From contig JAFODS010000019.1 of assembly GCA_017380575.1 (NCBI GenBank), positions 62,001 to 126,000 on the forward strand: a stretch of 64,000 bases of DNA. Reading direction: 5' to 3'. Of this stretch, positions 26,231-34,613 are shown one piece after another. Each line of letters opens with the position of its first letter. The first letter of the stretch is position 1. The notes under the pieces are model-generated. The model had not been told where the DNA came from. It made no database searches and saw only the letters and a list, made by a program, of their open reading frames with translations. Origin of the DNA: Clostridia bacterium. Its GTDB lineage: Bacteria > Bacillota > Clostridia > Oscillospirales > Acutalibacteraceae. A program made the position numbers and the translations under genes.

Positions 26231-26262
26231 TTCTGTACATTTGTTACAGAATGTGATATATT
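26231..26262 (+). promoter_or_regulatory. Palindrome and -10-like box upstream of ylmH
   Basis: TTCTGTA (26231-26237) and TACAGAA (26245-26251) form a perfect 7-bp inverted repeat, and TATATT follows at 26257-26262. It may be an operator, but no matching -35 box is clear. Confidence 0.4.
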
Positions 26263-26291
26263 CAGTTTATAACTGTTAAGGGGGTAGTGTT

Positions 26292-27053
26292 TTGACGGAA
26301 AATGAACTTCTTACTGCACGGGTCGATGACTGTATCTGCTCGTGTGATGAAAGCTATCTTATAACAAACACCAACTTCCTTGATATCTATCAGCAGAGCA
26401 CGGTTATTGAATACCTTAAGAAAAAGAATACAAGATACGGTTTCTACGGAGGCTTTGCAGAGTGTGAAAGAAAGACTGCTGTTTTTTTGCCTGATTACGC
26501 AGAAAGCGTTGATTACATAAAGGAAAATCCTGAGCTTTCTCCGATTGTTGCTCTTGAAATAAAAAAGGATAACTTTTCAACTCTTTCTCACCGTGATTAC
26601 CTCGGTGCGGTAATGGGGCTCGGAATAAAGCGGGAAGCGGTCGGTGACATCTTTGTTACGGAAAAAGGCTGCACAATGGCCGTTATACGAAGTGTTGCAG
26701 GCTATATTAAAGAAAATCTTACCTCGGTAGGACGGGGAAGCGTAAAAGTTGAAATAAACGATTGCTTTGAAGATTCTGAAAACAGCTCTACATACGAAAC
26801 CAAACGCTGTTATGTTTCTTCAATGCGTCTTGACGGTGTTCTTTCTGCTGCATTTTCAATTTCAAGAAATACAGCTGTTGAAAAAATTAACAGGGGAGAG
26901 GTTCTTCTTAACGGGGTTGTAATGTCAAAGCCTGATGCTAAAGTGCCTTTTGGTTCAAAGCTGGTTATTCACGGTAGCGGAAAGGTTATGATTGATGAAG
27001 ATGTCGGTATAACTAAAAAAGGCAGACAGGCGTTTTTAATAAGAAAATTTTAA
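26292..27053 (+). CDS. ylmH: YlmH-like S4-domain RNA-binding protein
   Basis: The 253-residue protein has the YlmH layout. An N-terminal domain contains FLDIYQQSTVIEYLK, followed by a middle stretch with SHRDYLGAVMGLGIKREAVGDI. A C-terminal S4 RNA-binding domain reads RLDGVLSAAFSISRNTAVEKI and GEVLLNGVVMSKPD. YlmH proteins are linked to ribosome rescue and often sit in the division cluster near divIVA; here the gene is separate. The start is a TTG 7-8 nt after AAGGGGG. It is followed by a GDPD gene 15 bp later. Confidence 0.85.
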   Translation: MTENELLTARVDDCICSCDESYLITNTNFLDIYQQSTVIEYLKKKNTRYGFYGGFAECERKTAVFLPDYAESVDYIKENPELSPIVALEIKKDNFSTLSHRDYLGAVMGLGIKREAVGDIFVTEKGCTMAVIRSVAGYIKENLTSVGRGSVKVEINDCFEDSENSSTYETKRCYVSSMRLDGVLSAAFSISRNTAVEKINRGEVLLNGVVMSKPDAKVPFGSKLVIHGSGKVMIDEDVGITKKGRQAFLIRKF

Positions 27054-27067
27054 AAGGTTGTGATTCA

Positions 27068-27799
27068 ATGTTAAATATTGCACACAGAGGATTCAGCGGG
27101 AATTATCCCGAAAACACAATGCTTGCTTTTGAAAAGGCGATTGAAGCAGGTGCAGACGGAATCGAGCTTGATGTACATTTTACAAAGGATGGCGAGATTG
27201 TTGTAATTCACGACGAGAGGGTTGACCGCACATCAGACGGTGAGGGATACGTTGTCGATTTCACCTATGAAGAGCTTTCAAGGCTTGATGCATCTGCAGG
27301 CTTTGCAGGTGTTTACGGTTTCAACAAAATCCCGACTCTCCGCGAATACTTTGAGCTTGTAAAGCCTGTTGAAGGCTTCATAACCAATATTGAGCTTAAA
27401 ACAAGCATCAATGAATATCCGGGTATTGAAAAAGCTGTGCTTGAACTTATTGATGAATTCGGACTTGAAGACAGAATTATTATCTCAAGCTTTAATCACT
27501 ACAGTATTATGAGAACAAAGGCAATCAATCCGCGTATCAGGTGCGGTTTTCTTGAGTCAAGCTGGATTTATAATTTTGGTGAGTATACAAAGGCACGCGG
27601 TGTTGAGTGTGTTCATCCGCTCTTCCTTTCACTGAATGAGGGAAGTGTTGCAGAAATCAAGTCGAACGGTATCGGGATTAATACGTGGACGGTTAATAAA
27701 GAAGCTGATGTTGAGCGACTTTATAATCTTGGTGTAGACGCTGTAATAAGCAACTACCCCGATATGGTCAGAGGCGTTATTGACAGATTGGAAAAGTGA
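27068..27799 (+). CDS. Glycerophosphodiester phosphodiesterase
   Basis: The enzyme releases glycerol-3-phosphate from glycerophosphodiesters. The 243-residue TIM barrel opens with IAHRGFSGNYPENTM (4-18), contains GADGIELDVHFTKDGEIVVIHD and ends with INTWTVN and GVDAVISNYPD, all standard GDPD motifs with catalytic His and metal-binding Glu/Asp. There is no signal peptide, so it acts in the cytoplasm. It likely shares the ylmH transcript. Confidence 0.9.
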   Translation: MLNIAHRGFSGNYPENTMLAFEKAIEAGADGIELDVHFTKDGEIVVIHDERVDRTSDGEGYVVDFTYEELSRLDASAGFAGVYGFNKIPTLREYFELVKPVEGFITNIELKTSINEYPGIEKAVLELIDEFGLEDRIIISSFNHYSIMRTKAINPRIRCGFLESSWIYNFGEYTKARGVECVHPLFLSLNEGSVAEIKSNGIGINTWTVNKEADVERLYNLGVDAVISNYPDMVRGVIDRLEK

Positions 27800-27829
27800 A
27801 AATAAAGTGAATATTTTTTCACTTTTATC

Positions 27830-27858
27830 TTGAATTTAAGAAATCTTAGTAGTAAGAT
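27830..27858 (+). promoter_or_regulatory. Promoter for the DapA-like gene
   Basis: TTGAAT and TAAGAT are separated by 17 nt, ending 34 nt before the ATG. An AAAGTGAA/TTCACTTT hairpin just upstream (27793-27827) may end the GDPD transcript. Confidence 0.6.
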
Positions 27859-27892
27859 ATAAAAAAGAAAATTTCTTGAGAGGTGCAATTTT

Positions 27893-28792
27893 ATGTTTAC
27901 AGGAAAACCGGAAGAATTCAGAGGTATTTACTCTTTGTTGCTTACTCCTTTTAAAGAGGATAAGTCAATCGACTATGATGTATATGCTCAGTATGTTGAA
28001 TGGCAGGCTTCAAGGGGTTCACACCATCTTTTCTCAGTTTGCGGAAGTGCTGAAATGACTTGTCTTTCAATTGAAGAAAGAATCAAGTGTGCAGAAATCG
28101 CAGTTAAGCACGCTTGCGGAACTGAAATTGTTGCTACAGCTAACCTTGAAAAAACATGGCAGAATCAGGTTGAAGAAGTTAAGCGTATGGAGCAGACAGG
28201 TGTTGACGGTCTTGTTTTTGTAACAAGAGGTGTTGGCGACGATGATGATCAGCTTGTTAACTATCTTTCAGAGCTTGCTGAATATACAACTCTTCCGATT
28301 CTTCTTTATGAGTTCCCGGGCTTCAATCCGCACTGTATGTCAGGCGAAGCTTACGGCAAACTTGTTGCAAACGGCAAGTTCAAGGGTATCAAGGACACAA
28401 CATGCTCACTTGAACTCATTAAGGAAAAAATTGCTGTTCAGGGTGAATCAGCTGTTCTTCAGGCTAACATTCCGTATCTTTTCGATGCTTATGTTGCAGG
28501 TGCAAGAGGTGTTTGTGCAACTCCGACATCATGCGGTGCAAATCTTTTCCGTAAGATGTATGATGAGTTCTTTGTTGAAAAGGATATTCAGAAGGCTCGC
28601 GAAACATATAACGAGATTATCCTTCTTGACAACTGTATTGACAGCGGCTTCAATGCAAGTGCAAAATATCTTGTTCAGCTTCAGGGTATTCCTATGTCAA
28701 CAGTAACAAGAGCAGGTGCAACTCTCAGTCCGGCAAGAAAGAGAAGCATCGAATCATTCCACGAGTATGCAACTCAGAAGGGCTTGCTTTAA
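27893..28792 (+). CDS. DapA-superfamily aldolase/dehydratase of unknown substrate
   Basis: The 299-residue class I aldolase fold has the Schiff-base Lys167 in FKGIKDTT and the Tyr in LLYEFPGF. The carboxylate-binding motif is CGSAEM instead of the GTTGE of true DapA. It therefore probably handles another keto acid, as N-acetylneuraminate lyases or sugar-acid dehydratases do. A real dapA exists at 16372-17262, so lysine synthesis is not its likely job. It has its own promoter and terminator. A TetR gene follows. Confidence 0.8.
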   Translation: MFTGKPEEFRGIYSLLLTPFKEDKSIDYDVYAQYVEWQASRGSHHLFSVCGSAEMTCLSIEERIKCAEIAVKHACGTEIVATANLEKTWQNQVEEVKRMEQTGVDGLVFVTRGVGDDDDQLVNYLSELAEYTTLPILLYEFPGFNPHCMSGEAYGKLVANGKFKGIKDTTCSLELIKEKIAVQGESAVLQANIPYLFDAYVAGARGVCATPTSCGANLFRKMYDEFFVEKDIQKARETYNEIILLDNCIDSGFNASAKYLVQLQGIPMSTVTRAGATLSPARKRSIESFHEYATQKGLL

Positions 28793-28813
28793 TTCTTAAT
28801 TAAAAATTTATTT

Positions 28814-28840
28814 AAAAGAGCCTGTTTCAGGCTCTTTTTT
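28814..28840 (+). terminator. Terminator of the DapA-like gene
   Basis: AAAAGAGCCTG (28814-28824) pairs with CAGGCTCTTTT (28828-28838) and a T run follows. Confidence 0.9.
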
Positions 28841-28854
28841 ACATTTGGTGCTAA

Positions 28855-28923
28855 TTGTATATACATTTATACCGTATTTGTATATCAAAATGTCTTGAAA
28901 TCGGCAACATTATATGGTAGAAT
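28855..28923 (+). promoter_or_regulatory. Promoter and possible operator for the TetR gene
   Basis: TTGAAA (28895-28900) and TAGAAT (28918-28923) are 17 nt apart. Upstream, TTGTATATA (28855) and TTGTATATC (28878) form direct repeats 23 bp apart that could bind the regulator. Confidence 0.5.
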
Positions 28924-28944
28924 TGTCGAAAAGGAGGAGATTGT

Positions 28945-29556
28945 ATGGCTCCGCAGAATTCCGGTGAAAAGACTAAACTCTTAATTGCAGGTTCTTTGAG
29001 AAAGTTGATGAAGAAAAAGTCCCTTGACAAAATCAAAATACGTGAGATTGTTGAGGATTGCGGTGTTAACCGTCAGACCTTCTATTATCATTTTCAGGAT
29101 ATATACGCTCTTGTCGAGTGGATTTATACCTACGACGGAATACAGATATTCAATGAACATAAAGACAACTGTGATTGGATGTCGATAGTCAAAAGAATGT
29201 TTGATTATCTTGAAGAGCATCAGGACGAAATCAAGTGTGTTGTCAACTCAAAAGCAGAGAAGTTCTTCTATAACTTTGTGCATGAGAAAATTGGCTTGTG
29301 TGCAAAAATGGTAGTTGAATTTATCTCCAAGGGTATGACAGTAGATTCAAACTACAAGGTGTTTATTGCAGATTTCTATACCTATGCTGTCTGCGATGTT
29401 GTAGAAAACTGGATGCGCAACCGTAATACAACAAGAATGTCGAGCGATGAGCTTATTCATCTGTTTGAACTTACAATGCTCGGAAATGTCAAGGTTGCAC
29501 TTGAAAGATTTGAAAAAGAAACATTAATGCGTCATGAAGCTGCTAAAAACAGTTGA
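28945..29556 (+). CDS. TetR/AcrR family regulator (DhaS-like)
   Basis: The 203-residue protein begins with a TetR DNA-binding domain: TKLLIAGSLRKLMKKKSLDKIKIR followed by the recognition helix VNRQTFYYHFQDIYALVEW. The C-terminal half resembles the TetR_C_8 group common in Clostridia. The ligand is unknown. Neighbours are the DapA-like gene upstream and valS downstream, so it may act on a distant target or on itself. Its stop codon overlaps the valS -35 box. Confidence 0.85.
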   Translation: MAPQNSGEKTKLLIAGSLRKLMKKKSLDKIKIREIVEDCGVNRQTFYYHFQDIYALVEWIYTYDGIQIFNEHKDNCDWMSIVKRMFDYLEEHQDEIKCVVNSKAEKFFYNFVHEKIGLCAKMVVEFISKGMTVDSNYKVFIADFYTYAVCDVVENWMRNRNTTRMSSDELIHLFELTMLGNVKVALERFEKETLMRHEAAKNS

Positions 29557-29581
29557 CAAAGTACAGTTTAAATGATAGAAT
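29553..29581 (+). promoter_or_regulatory. Likely valS promoter overlapping the tetR stop codon
   Basis: TTGACA (29553-29558) and TAGAAT (29576-29581) are separated by 17 nt. The predicted transcript start falls within a base or two of the left end of the inverted-repeat element that follows. Confidence 0.7.
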
Positions 29582-29588
29582 AACTCGG

Positions 29589-29867
29589 TAAGTTGGCGAC
29601 AGTCGGATACTGTACGCCTAAAATTAAAATCTTTTGGCGTATCAAGCTGTTTTGTTGTCTTGAATACGCACGTTTATCGGCGACTCAAAACACCTTCGAC
29701 ACCAAATTCGTTAGATTTTAGGTGCGAAGCAGTTTTGTAAGATGAAAATTTTTGTTTTGACAAGAAAAAGACTTGCAGTAATACTGCCGTATTACAAAAG
29801 GATTTTTAGCAGTCAGGGCGAAAATTTTTCTTCCAAAACTGTGCAGGGTTCGACTGTCGCCAACTTA
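29589..29867. repeat. 279-bp foldback element between valS promoter and T-box
   Basis: Perfect 17-bp inverted ends lie at 29589-29605 (TAAGTTGGCGACAGTCG) and 29851-29867. The interior has further pairings: GCGTATcAAG with CTTgAATACGC, GCAGTTTTG with CAAAACTG, and GTAATACtgccGTATTAC. An internal TTGACA (29757) with TAATAC 16 nt later could be a second promoter. It may be a MITE inserted just after the promoter, or a structured 5' RNA domain. No coding signal is convincing. Confidence 0.65.
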
Positions 29868-29874
29868 AAGACGT

Positions 29875-30119
29875 TGACGAAGAGGGAAACAGCCTCAAGC
29901 CTTCAAGAGAGCCGTTGTTTGGTGAAAAACGGCAGGTGTCAAGTTGTTTTTGTAGCTTCCGAGTCGGAGAGAAGAACGCCCCCGGGTTATTAGACCTCTC
30001 CCGTTTCGCTTCGTAAAAGCACAGGACTTATGTCTTAAGTGGCATCTCAGATGCAATTTGAGTGGTACCGCGGGTTGTTACAGCTCGTCTCAAAGTTTTC
30101 TTTGGGACGGGTTTTTTAT
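29875..30119 (+). promoter_or_regulatory. T-box leader of valS
   Basis: T-box RNAs sense uncharged tRNA and prevent termination. The conserved antiterminator sequence AGTGGTACCGCGGG lies at 30061-30074. The terminator CTCGTCtCAAAG/CTTTGgGACGGG with a T run lies at about 30083-30119. Stem I shows the AGAGAGCC bulge side (around 29910) and a GGTG distal loop. The likely specifier codon is GTA at 29952-29954, followed by a purine, which fits tRNA-Val. Confidence 0.88.
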
Positions 30120-30160
30120 TTTGTATTTATACTTATATTTATATTTAGGAGGAGATATAT

Positions 30161-32860
30161 ATGGCAAAGGATCTTGCAAAACAGTACGATCCGAAAGACG
30201 TTGAAGACAGAACCTATAAATTCTGGCTCGACGGCAAATATTTTCACGCTGAATGTGACCCTGAAAAGGAGCCGTATACAATAGTTATACCGCCGCCGAA
30301 CATTACGGGTCAGCTTCATATGGGACACGCTCTTGACAATACTCTTCAGGATATTCTTATCCGTTTCAGACGTATGCAGGGCTTTGACACACTCTGGCTT
30401 CCGGGTACAGACCATGCTTCAATTGCAACAGAAGCAAAGATTGTTGAAGCTATGGCTAAGGAAGGCCTTACAAAGGATGACCTTGGCAGAGATGGCTTCC
30501 TTGTCCGTGCATGGGACTGGAAAGAAAAGTACGGCGGAAGAATCATCGAACAGCTTAAAAAGCTCGGTTCTTCATGCGACTGGGACAGAGAACGCTTCAC
30601 TCTTGACGAGGGTTGCAGCAGAGCTGTACGTGAAGTTTTTGTAAGACTTTACGAAAAGGACCTCATTTACAGAGGTAACAGAATGGTTAACTGGTGTCCG
30701 TACTGCCAGACATCAATTTCAGATGCTGAGGTTGAATACAGCGAGCAGGACGGTAACTTCTGGCACCTTCTTTATACAGTTAAAGAAACAGGCGAACAGC
30801 TTGAGCTTGCAACAACAAGACCCGAAACAATGCTCGGTGATACAGCTGTTGCTATTAATGCAGAAGACGAAAGATATGCACACCTTCACGGCTGTCACGT
30901 TATCCTTCCTCTTCTTAACAAAGAAATTCCTATCGTATGTGACGAGCACGCTGATATGACAAAGGGTACAGGTGTTGTTAAAATCACACCTGCACACGAC
31001 CCGAACGACTTCGAGGTAGGCAGACGTCACAATCTTCCGATGGTAAGAACATTTACTTACGACGGACATATGACAGGTGCTGCTGAAAAGGCTGCGTACG
31101 ATGAGCTTGTTGCAAGCGGAAAGGCTGCTGCAGATGAACCTGAAGTTCTTGACTGCGGTAAGTATGCAGGCATGACAACAATGGAAGCTCGTAAGGCTAT
31201 CCTTGCTGACCTTGAAGAGGGCGGATATATCAAGTATATCGAGCCTCTCAAGCACGAAGTTGGTACTTGCTACCGTTGTCATTCAACAATTGAACCGATG
31301 GTTTCAAAACAGTGGTTCGTTCGTATGGTACCTCTTGCAGAGCCTGCAATTGAAGCTGTTGAAAAGGGCGAAACCGTATTTATCCCTGAAAGATTCACAA
31401 AGAACTATATGAACTGGATGAGAGGTACACGTGACTGGTGTATTTCACGTCAGCTCTGGTGGGGTCACCGTATCCCTGCATGGTACTGTGCAGACTGCGG
31501 TGCAACTATGGTTTCTAAAACTGATATTGACACTTGTCCGCACTGTGCAAGCAAAAATGTCAGTCAGGATGAAGACACACTTGATACATGGTTCTCGTCA
31601 GCTCTCTGGCCGTTCTCAACTCTCGGCTGGCCTGATGAAACTCCTGATCTTAAGCACTATTATCCGACAAGTACTCTCGTTACAGGTTACGATATCATCG
31701 GTTTCTGGGTAAGCCGTATGATTTTCTCGGCTCTTGAGTATACAGGTCAGGTTCCGTTTGATACAGTTCTTATCCACGGTCTTGTACGTGATGCTCTCGG
31801 CAGAAAGATGTCAAAGTCACTCGGTAACGGTATCGATCCTCTTGAGGTTATTGACCAGTACGGTGCCGATGCTCTTCGTCTTACTCTTGCAACAGGTAAC
31901 AGCCCGGGTAATGATATGAGATTCTCTGACGACAAGGTAAGTGCAAGCCGTAACTTTGCAAACAAGATCTGGAATGCTGCAAGATTTATTCTTATGAATC
32001 TTGGCGAGGACGAAAAAGCACCTCACGTTCCGGAAGACCTTGCCCTTGAGGATAAATGGATTCTCAGCCTTTACAATAACCTTGTTAAGGAAGTTACAGA
32101 CAACCTTGATAAGTTTGAACTCGGTATTGCGGTTCAGAAGCTTTATGACTTCATCTGGGATGTATTCTGCGACTGGTATATTGAAATTGCAAAGATCCGT
32201 CTTAATTCAGGCGATGAGAAGGCTGCGCAGACAGCTCGTGATATGCTTGTTTACATTATGTCAAACACATTGAAGCTCCTTCATCCGTTTATGCCGTTCA
32301 TCACAGAAGAAATCTGGCAGACACTTCCTCACGAAGGTGAGTCAATTATGATTTCAGAGTGGCCGACATATAAAGATGAGTTCAATTTTGCAGTTGAAGA
32401 GCAGGAAATGGAAAGAATTATGGAAGCAGTCCGTGCTATCCGTAACCGCCGTGCAGAAATGAACGTTCCTCCGTCAAGAAAGGCGAAGTATTATATTGCA
32501 ACATCTTACAAGGATACATTCCGTCAGGCAGGTATCTTTATGCAGCGTCTTGCTTCTTGCTCAGAGGCAGAGGTTGGCGACAGCTTCGAGTTTGACGATG
32601 CTGTATGCGTTGTTACAACAGATGCTAAGGTTTATATCCCGATGGGCGACCTTGTAGACTTTGAGGCTGAAATTGCACGTCTTGAAAAAGAGAAGGCTAA
32701 GGAACTCAAGGAACTTGAGTTTATTGATAAGAAGCTCAATAACGAAAACTTCGTTGCAAAAGCACCTGCAGCAGTTGTTGAAGGTCAGCGTGAGGCAGCA
32801 AAGAAGATTCGTGATAAGATCGCGATGATCGATGAAAGCCTTGCAAAGCTCAGAAAATAA
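30161..32860 (+). CDS. valS: Valyl-tRNA synthetase
   Basis: ValS charges tRNA-Val. The 899-residue class I synthetase has the HIGH motif as PPPNITGQLHMGHAL, the KMSKS motif as GRKMSKSLGNG, an editing domain with ATTRPETMLGDTA, a zinc-type YCADCGATM...CPHC insertion and a C-terminal coiled-coil arm. AGGAGG precedes the ATG. Expression is controlled by the T-box directly upstream. A hairpin with a short T tract follows and folC begins within about 10-20 bp. Confidence 0.97.
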   Translation: MAKDLAKQYDPKDVEDRTYKFWLDGKYFHAECDPEKEPYTIVIPPPNITGQLHMGHALDNTLQDILIRFRRMQGFDTLWLPGTDHASIATEAKIVEAMAKEGLTKDDLGRDGFLVRAWDWKEKYGGRIIEQLKKLGSSCDWDRERFTLDEGCSRAVREVFVRLYEKDLIYRGNRMVNWCPYCQTSISDAEVEYSEQDGNFWHLLYTVKETGEQLELATTRPETMLGDTAVAINAEDERYAHLHGCHVILPLLNKEIPIVCDEHADMTKGTGVVKITPAHDPNDFEVGRRHNLPMVRTFTYDGHMTGAAEKAAYDELVASGKAAADEPEVLDCGKYAGMTTMEARKAILADLEEGGYIKYIEPLKHEVGTCYRCHSTIEPMVSKQWFVRMVPLAEPAIEAVEKGETVFIPERFTKNYMNWMRGTRDWCISRQLWWGHRIPAWYCADCGATMVSKTDIDTCPHCASKNVSQDEDTLDTWFSSALWPFSTLGWPDETPDLKHYYPTSTLVTGYDIIGFWVSRMIFSALEYTGQVPFDTVLIHGLVRDALGRKMSKSLGNGIDPLEVIDQYGADALRLTLATGNSPGNDMRFSDDKVSASRNFANKIWNAARFILMNLGEDEKAPHVPEDLALEDKWILSLYNNLVKEVTDNLDKFELGIAVQKLYDFIWDVFCDWYIEIAKIRLNSGDEKAAQTARDMLVYIMSNTLKLLHPFMPFITEEIWQTLPHEGESIMISEWPTYKDEFNFAVEEQEMERIMEAVRAIRNRRAEMNVPPSRKAKYYIATSYKDTFRQAGIFMQRLASCSEAEVGDSFEFDDAVCVVTTDAKVYIPMGDLVDFEAEIARLEKEKAKELKELEFIDKKLNNENFVAKAPAAVVEGQREAAKKIRDKIAMIDESLAKLRK

Positions 32861-32867
32861 TAAAACT

Positions 32868-32897
32868 TATGGGACGGTTTATCCGTCCCATATTTTG
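32868..32897 (+). terminator. Hairpin between valS and folC
   Basis: TATGGGACGG (32868-32877) pairs perfectly with CCGTCCCATA (32883-32892), followed by TTTTG. No room for a promoter remains before folC. Confidence 0.75.
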
Positions 32898-32899
32898 AA

Positions 32900-34183
32900 A
32901 TGAGTGATTTTATGAACTATAATGAAGCTCTTGAATTTATACATTCACGAATGAAATTCGGCTCGCAACCGGGTATGGAACGTATTTCCGCTTTGTGCGA
33001 AGCGTTTGATAATCCGCAGGATAATCTTAAGTATGTTCACGTTGCGGGAACAAACGGTAAAGGCTCAACCTGCACCATGATTGCCAAAATGCTTGAAGCG
33101 GCAGGCTATAAGGTCGGTCTTTTTACTTCACCGTTCGTTGTTGATTTCCGTGAAAGAATTCAGATTAATTCTCAGATGATTCCTCAGCAGGACTTTGCAG
33201 ATATCGTTGCAAAAATTGTTCCTGTGATTGAAGAACTTAAAAAGAAAAACATTGAACCTACGGAGTTTGAAATCATAACTGCCGCAGCGTTTCTCTATTT
33301 CAGTCAGGAAAAATGTGATATCGTTGTTCTTGAGGTCGGCCTTGGCGGCACGCTTGACTCAACAAACATAATAAAAAAGTCTGAGGTAAGCGTTATTACA
33401 TCAATCTCAATGGATCATACCGATATTTTAGGCGATTCCATTCTTGAAATTGCTGCACATAAATGCGGTATTTTCAAAGAGGGCGGTCACGTTGTCGGTT
33501 ATCCTCAGCCTGATTTTGCCGTTGAACGTTTTGTAAAAGAAAAGGCAAAAGAAGCCGGCTGTAATTACACTCATTCTGACCTTGGTCGAATCCGACTTGT
33601 GCTTGAAGAATTCGACGGTTCAACGATTATCTACGCAGGCTGTACTTTTAAAATTCCTCTTGCCGGTAAGCATCAGATTTATAACTTCTCAACTGCAATT
33701 TCTGCAATCAACGTTCTTAAAAACAAGGGTTGGAATGTTTCTGCAAAAAATATGATAGACGGTATTTCTGCACTCAAAATTCCTGCAAGAGTCGAAATTA
33801 TTTCTAAAAATCCTCTTGTTATCATTGACGGCGGACACAATGCTGAGGGTGTGGATGCACTTTGCTATACACTCAAAAAGCACTATTCTGACAAGAAGAT
33901 AATCGCTGTTTTTGGCATGATGAAAGATAAGAACTATAAATACTGTGCCGAAAAATTAGCTCCGTTGTGTCAGAAGATTTACACAACAACCGTTTCAAAT
34001 CCACGCTCGCTGACAGCAAAAGAGCTTGCGGCTGAGCTTAAGACTTACGGTGTAAAAGCAAAGCCTGTTGACGACTGTGCAAAAGCATATGCAAAGGCAT
34101 TGAAAAAAGCGGACGAAAATTCGCTCGTTCTTGTCTGCGGTTCGCTTTATCTTGCATCAGACATCAAAAATTTACAAAAATAG
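32900..34183 (+). CDS. folC: Folylpolyglutamate synthase / dihydrofolate synthase
   Basis: FolC adds glutamates to folates and can join glutamate to dihydropteroate. The 427-residue Mur-ligase fold has the P-loop GTNGKGST (50-57), the EVGLGGTLDSTN motif and the C-terminal VIIDGGHNAEG. The start may be the ATG at 32912 (MNYNEALEFIHS), which is a more typical family start with a GAGTGA site 4 nt before it; the ATG at 32900 has no clear site. folA and thyA elsewhere in the window use the same cofactor. Confidence 0.93.
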   Translation: MSDFMNYNEALEFIHSRMKFGSQPGMERISALCEAFDNPQDNLKYVHVAGTNGKGSTCTMIAKMLEAAGYKVGLFTSPFVVDFRERIQINSQMIPQQDFADIVAKIVPVIEELKKKNIEPTEFEIITAAAFLYFSQEKCDIVVLEVGLGGTLDSTNIIKKSEVSVITSISMDHTDILGDSILEIAAHKCGIFKEGGHVVGYPQPDFAVERFVKEKAKEAGCNYTHSDLGRIRLVLEEFDGSTIIYAGCTFKIPLAGKHQIYNFSTAISAINVLKNKGWNVSAKNMIDGISALKIPARVEIISKNPLVIIDGGHNAEGVDALCYTLKKHYSDKKIIAVFGMMKDKNYKYCAEKLAPLCQKIYTTTVSNPRSLTAKELAAELKTYGVKAKPVDDCAKAYAKALKKADENSLVLVCGSLYLASDIKNLQK

Positions 34184-34222
34184 TCACCGTTTACGGTCTT
34201 GATTCAACAAAATATTTATCTT

Positions 34223-34260
34223 AAATCCTTTATCCTTTCGGATAGAGGATTTTTCTTTTT
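34223..34260 (+). terminator. Terminator just upstream of spoIIAA
   Basis: AAATCCTTTATCC pairs with GGATAGAGGATTT around TTTC (one mismatch), followed by TTTTCTTTTT. It is the only space between folC and spoIIAA, and the spoIIAA start lies 15 bp later. Confidence 0.75.
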
Positions 34261-34274
34261 CAGGAGGAATATTA

Positions 34275-34613
34275 ATGCCCGTTAAAATTATTTCAACAAA
34301 ACAGAGAGTAACCGCCTTTCTTGAAGGCGAAATTGACCATCACACCGCCGCGGCTTTAAGGCTTGAAATTGACGAGGCAATCGGGCGTAATAAGCCGAAG
34401 ACGCTCAAACTTGATTTTGCCGATGTAACTTTTATGGATTCTTCGGGAATAGGCCTTGTTATGGGGAGATTCCGCACGATTCAGCCCTTGGGAGGAAAGC
34501 TGATTGTTTCAAATCTTTCGCCTCAGGTATATCGGATAATGCAGCTTGCAGGTCTTGAAAAAATAGCAAAAATAAGCAAAAGGGAGGATGTAAACAATGC
34601 AGAAAATAAATGA
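34275..34613 (+). CDS. spoIIAA: Anti-sigma factor antagonist SpoIIAA
   Basis: SpoIIAA binds SpoIIAB and frees sigma-F in the forespore after dephosphorylation of a serine. The 112-residue STAS domain has the phosphorylation site FMDSSGIGLVMGR (53-65), with Ser56 and Ser57 as the candidates. AGGAGGA precedes the ATG. It overlaps spoIIAB by 17 bp, and the three genes spoIIAA-spoIIAB-sigF form the classical operon. Confidence 0.95.
   Translation: MPVKIISTKQRVTAFLEGEIDHHTAAALRLEIDEAIGRNKPKTLKLDFADVTFMDSSGIGLVMGRFRTIQPLGGKLIVSNLSPQVYRIMQLAGLEKIAKISKREDVNNAENK

Noticed and set aside
29742..30284. Short open frames upstream of valS
   Set aside because: They run through the foldback element and the T-box, whose RNA features explain the sequence better.
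34246..34270. Sigma-H promoter (AGGATTT with GGAAT) directly before spoIIAA
   Set aside because: The transcript would start at the ATG itself and the boxes coincide with the terminator and the ribosome binding site.
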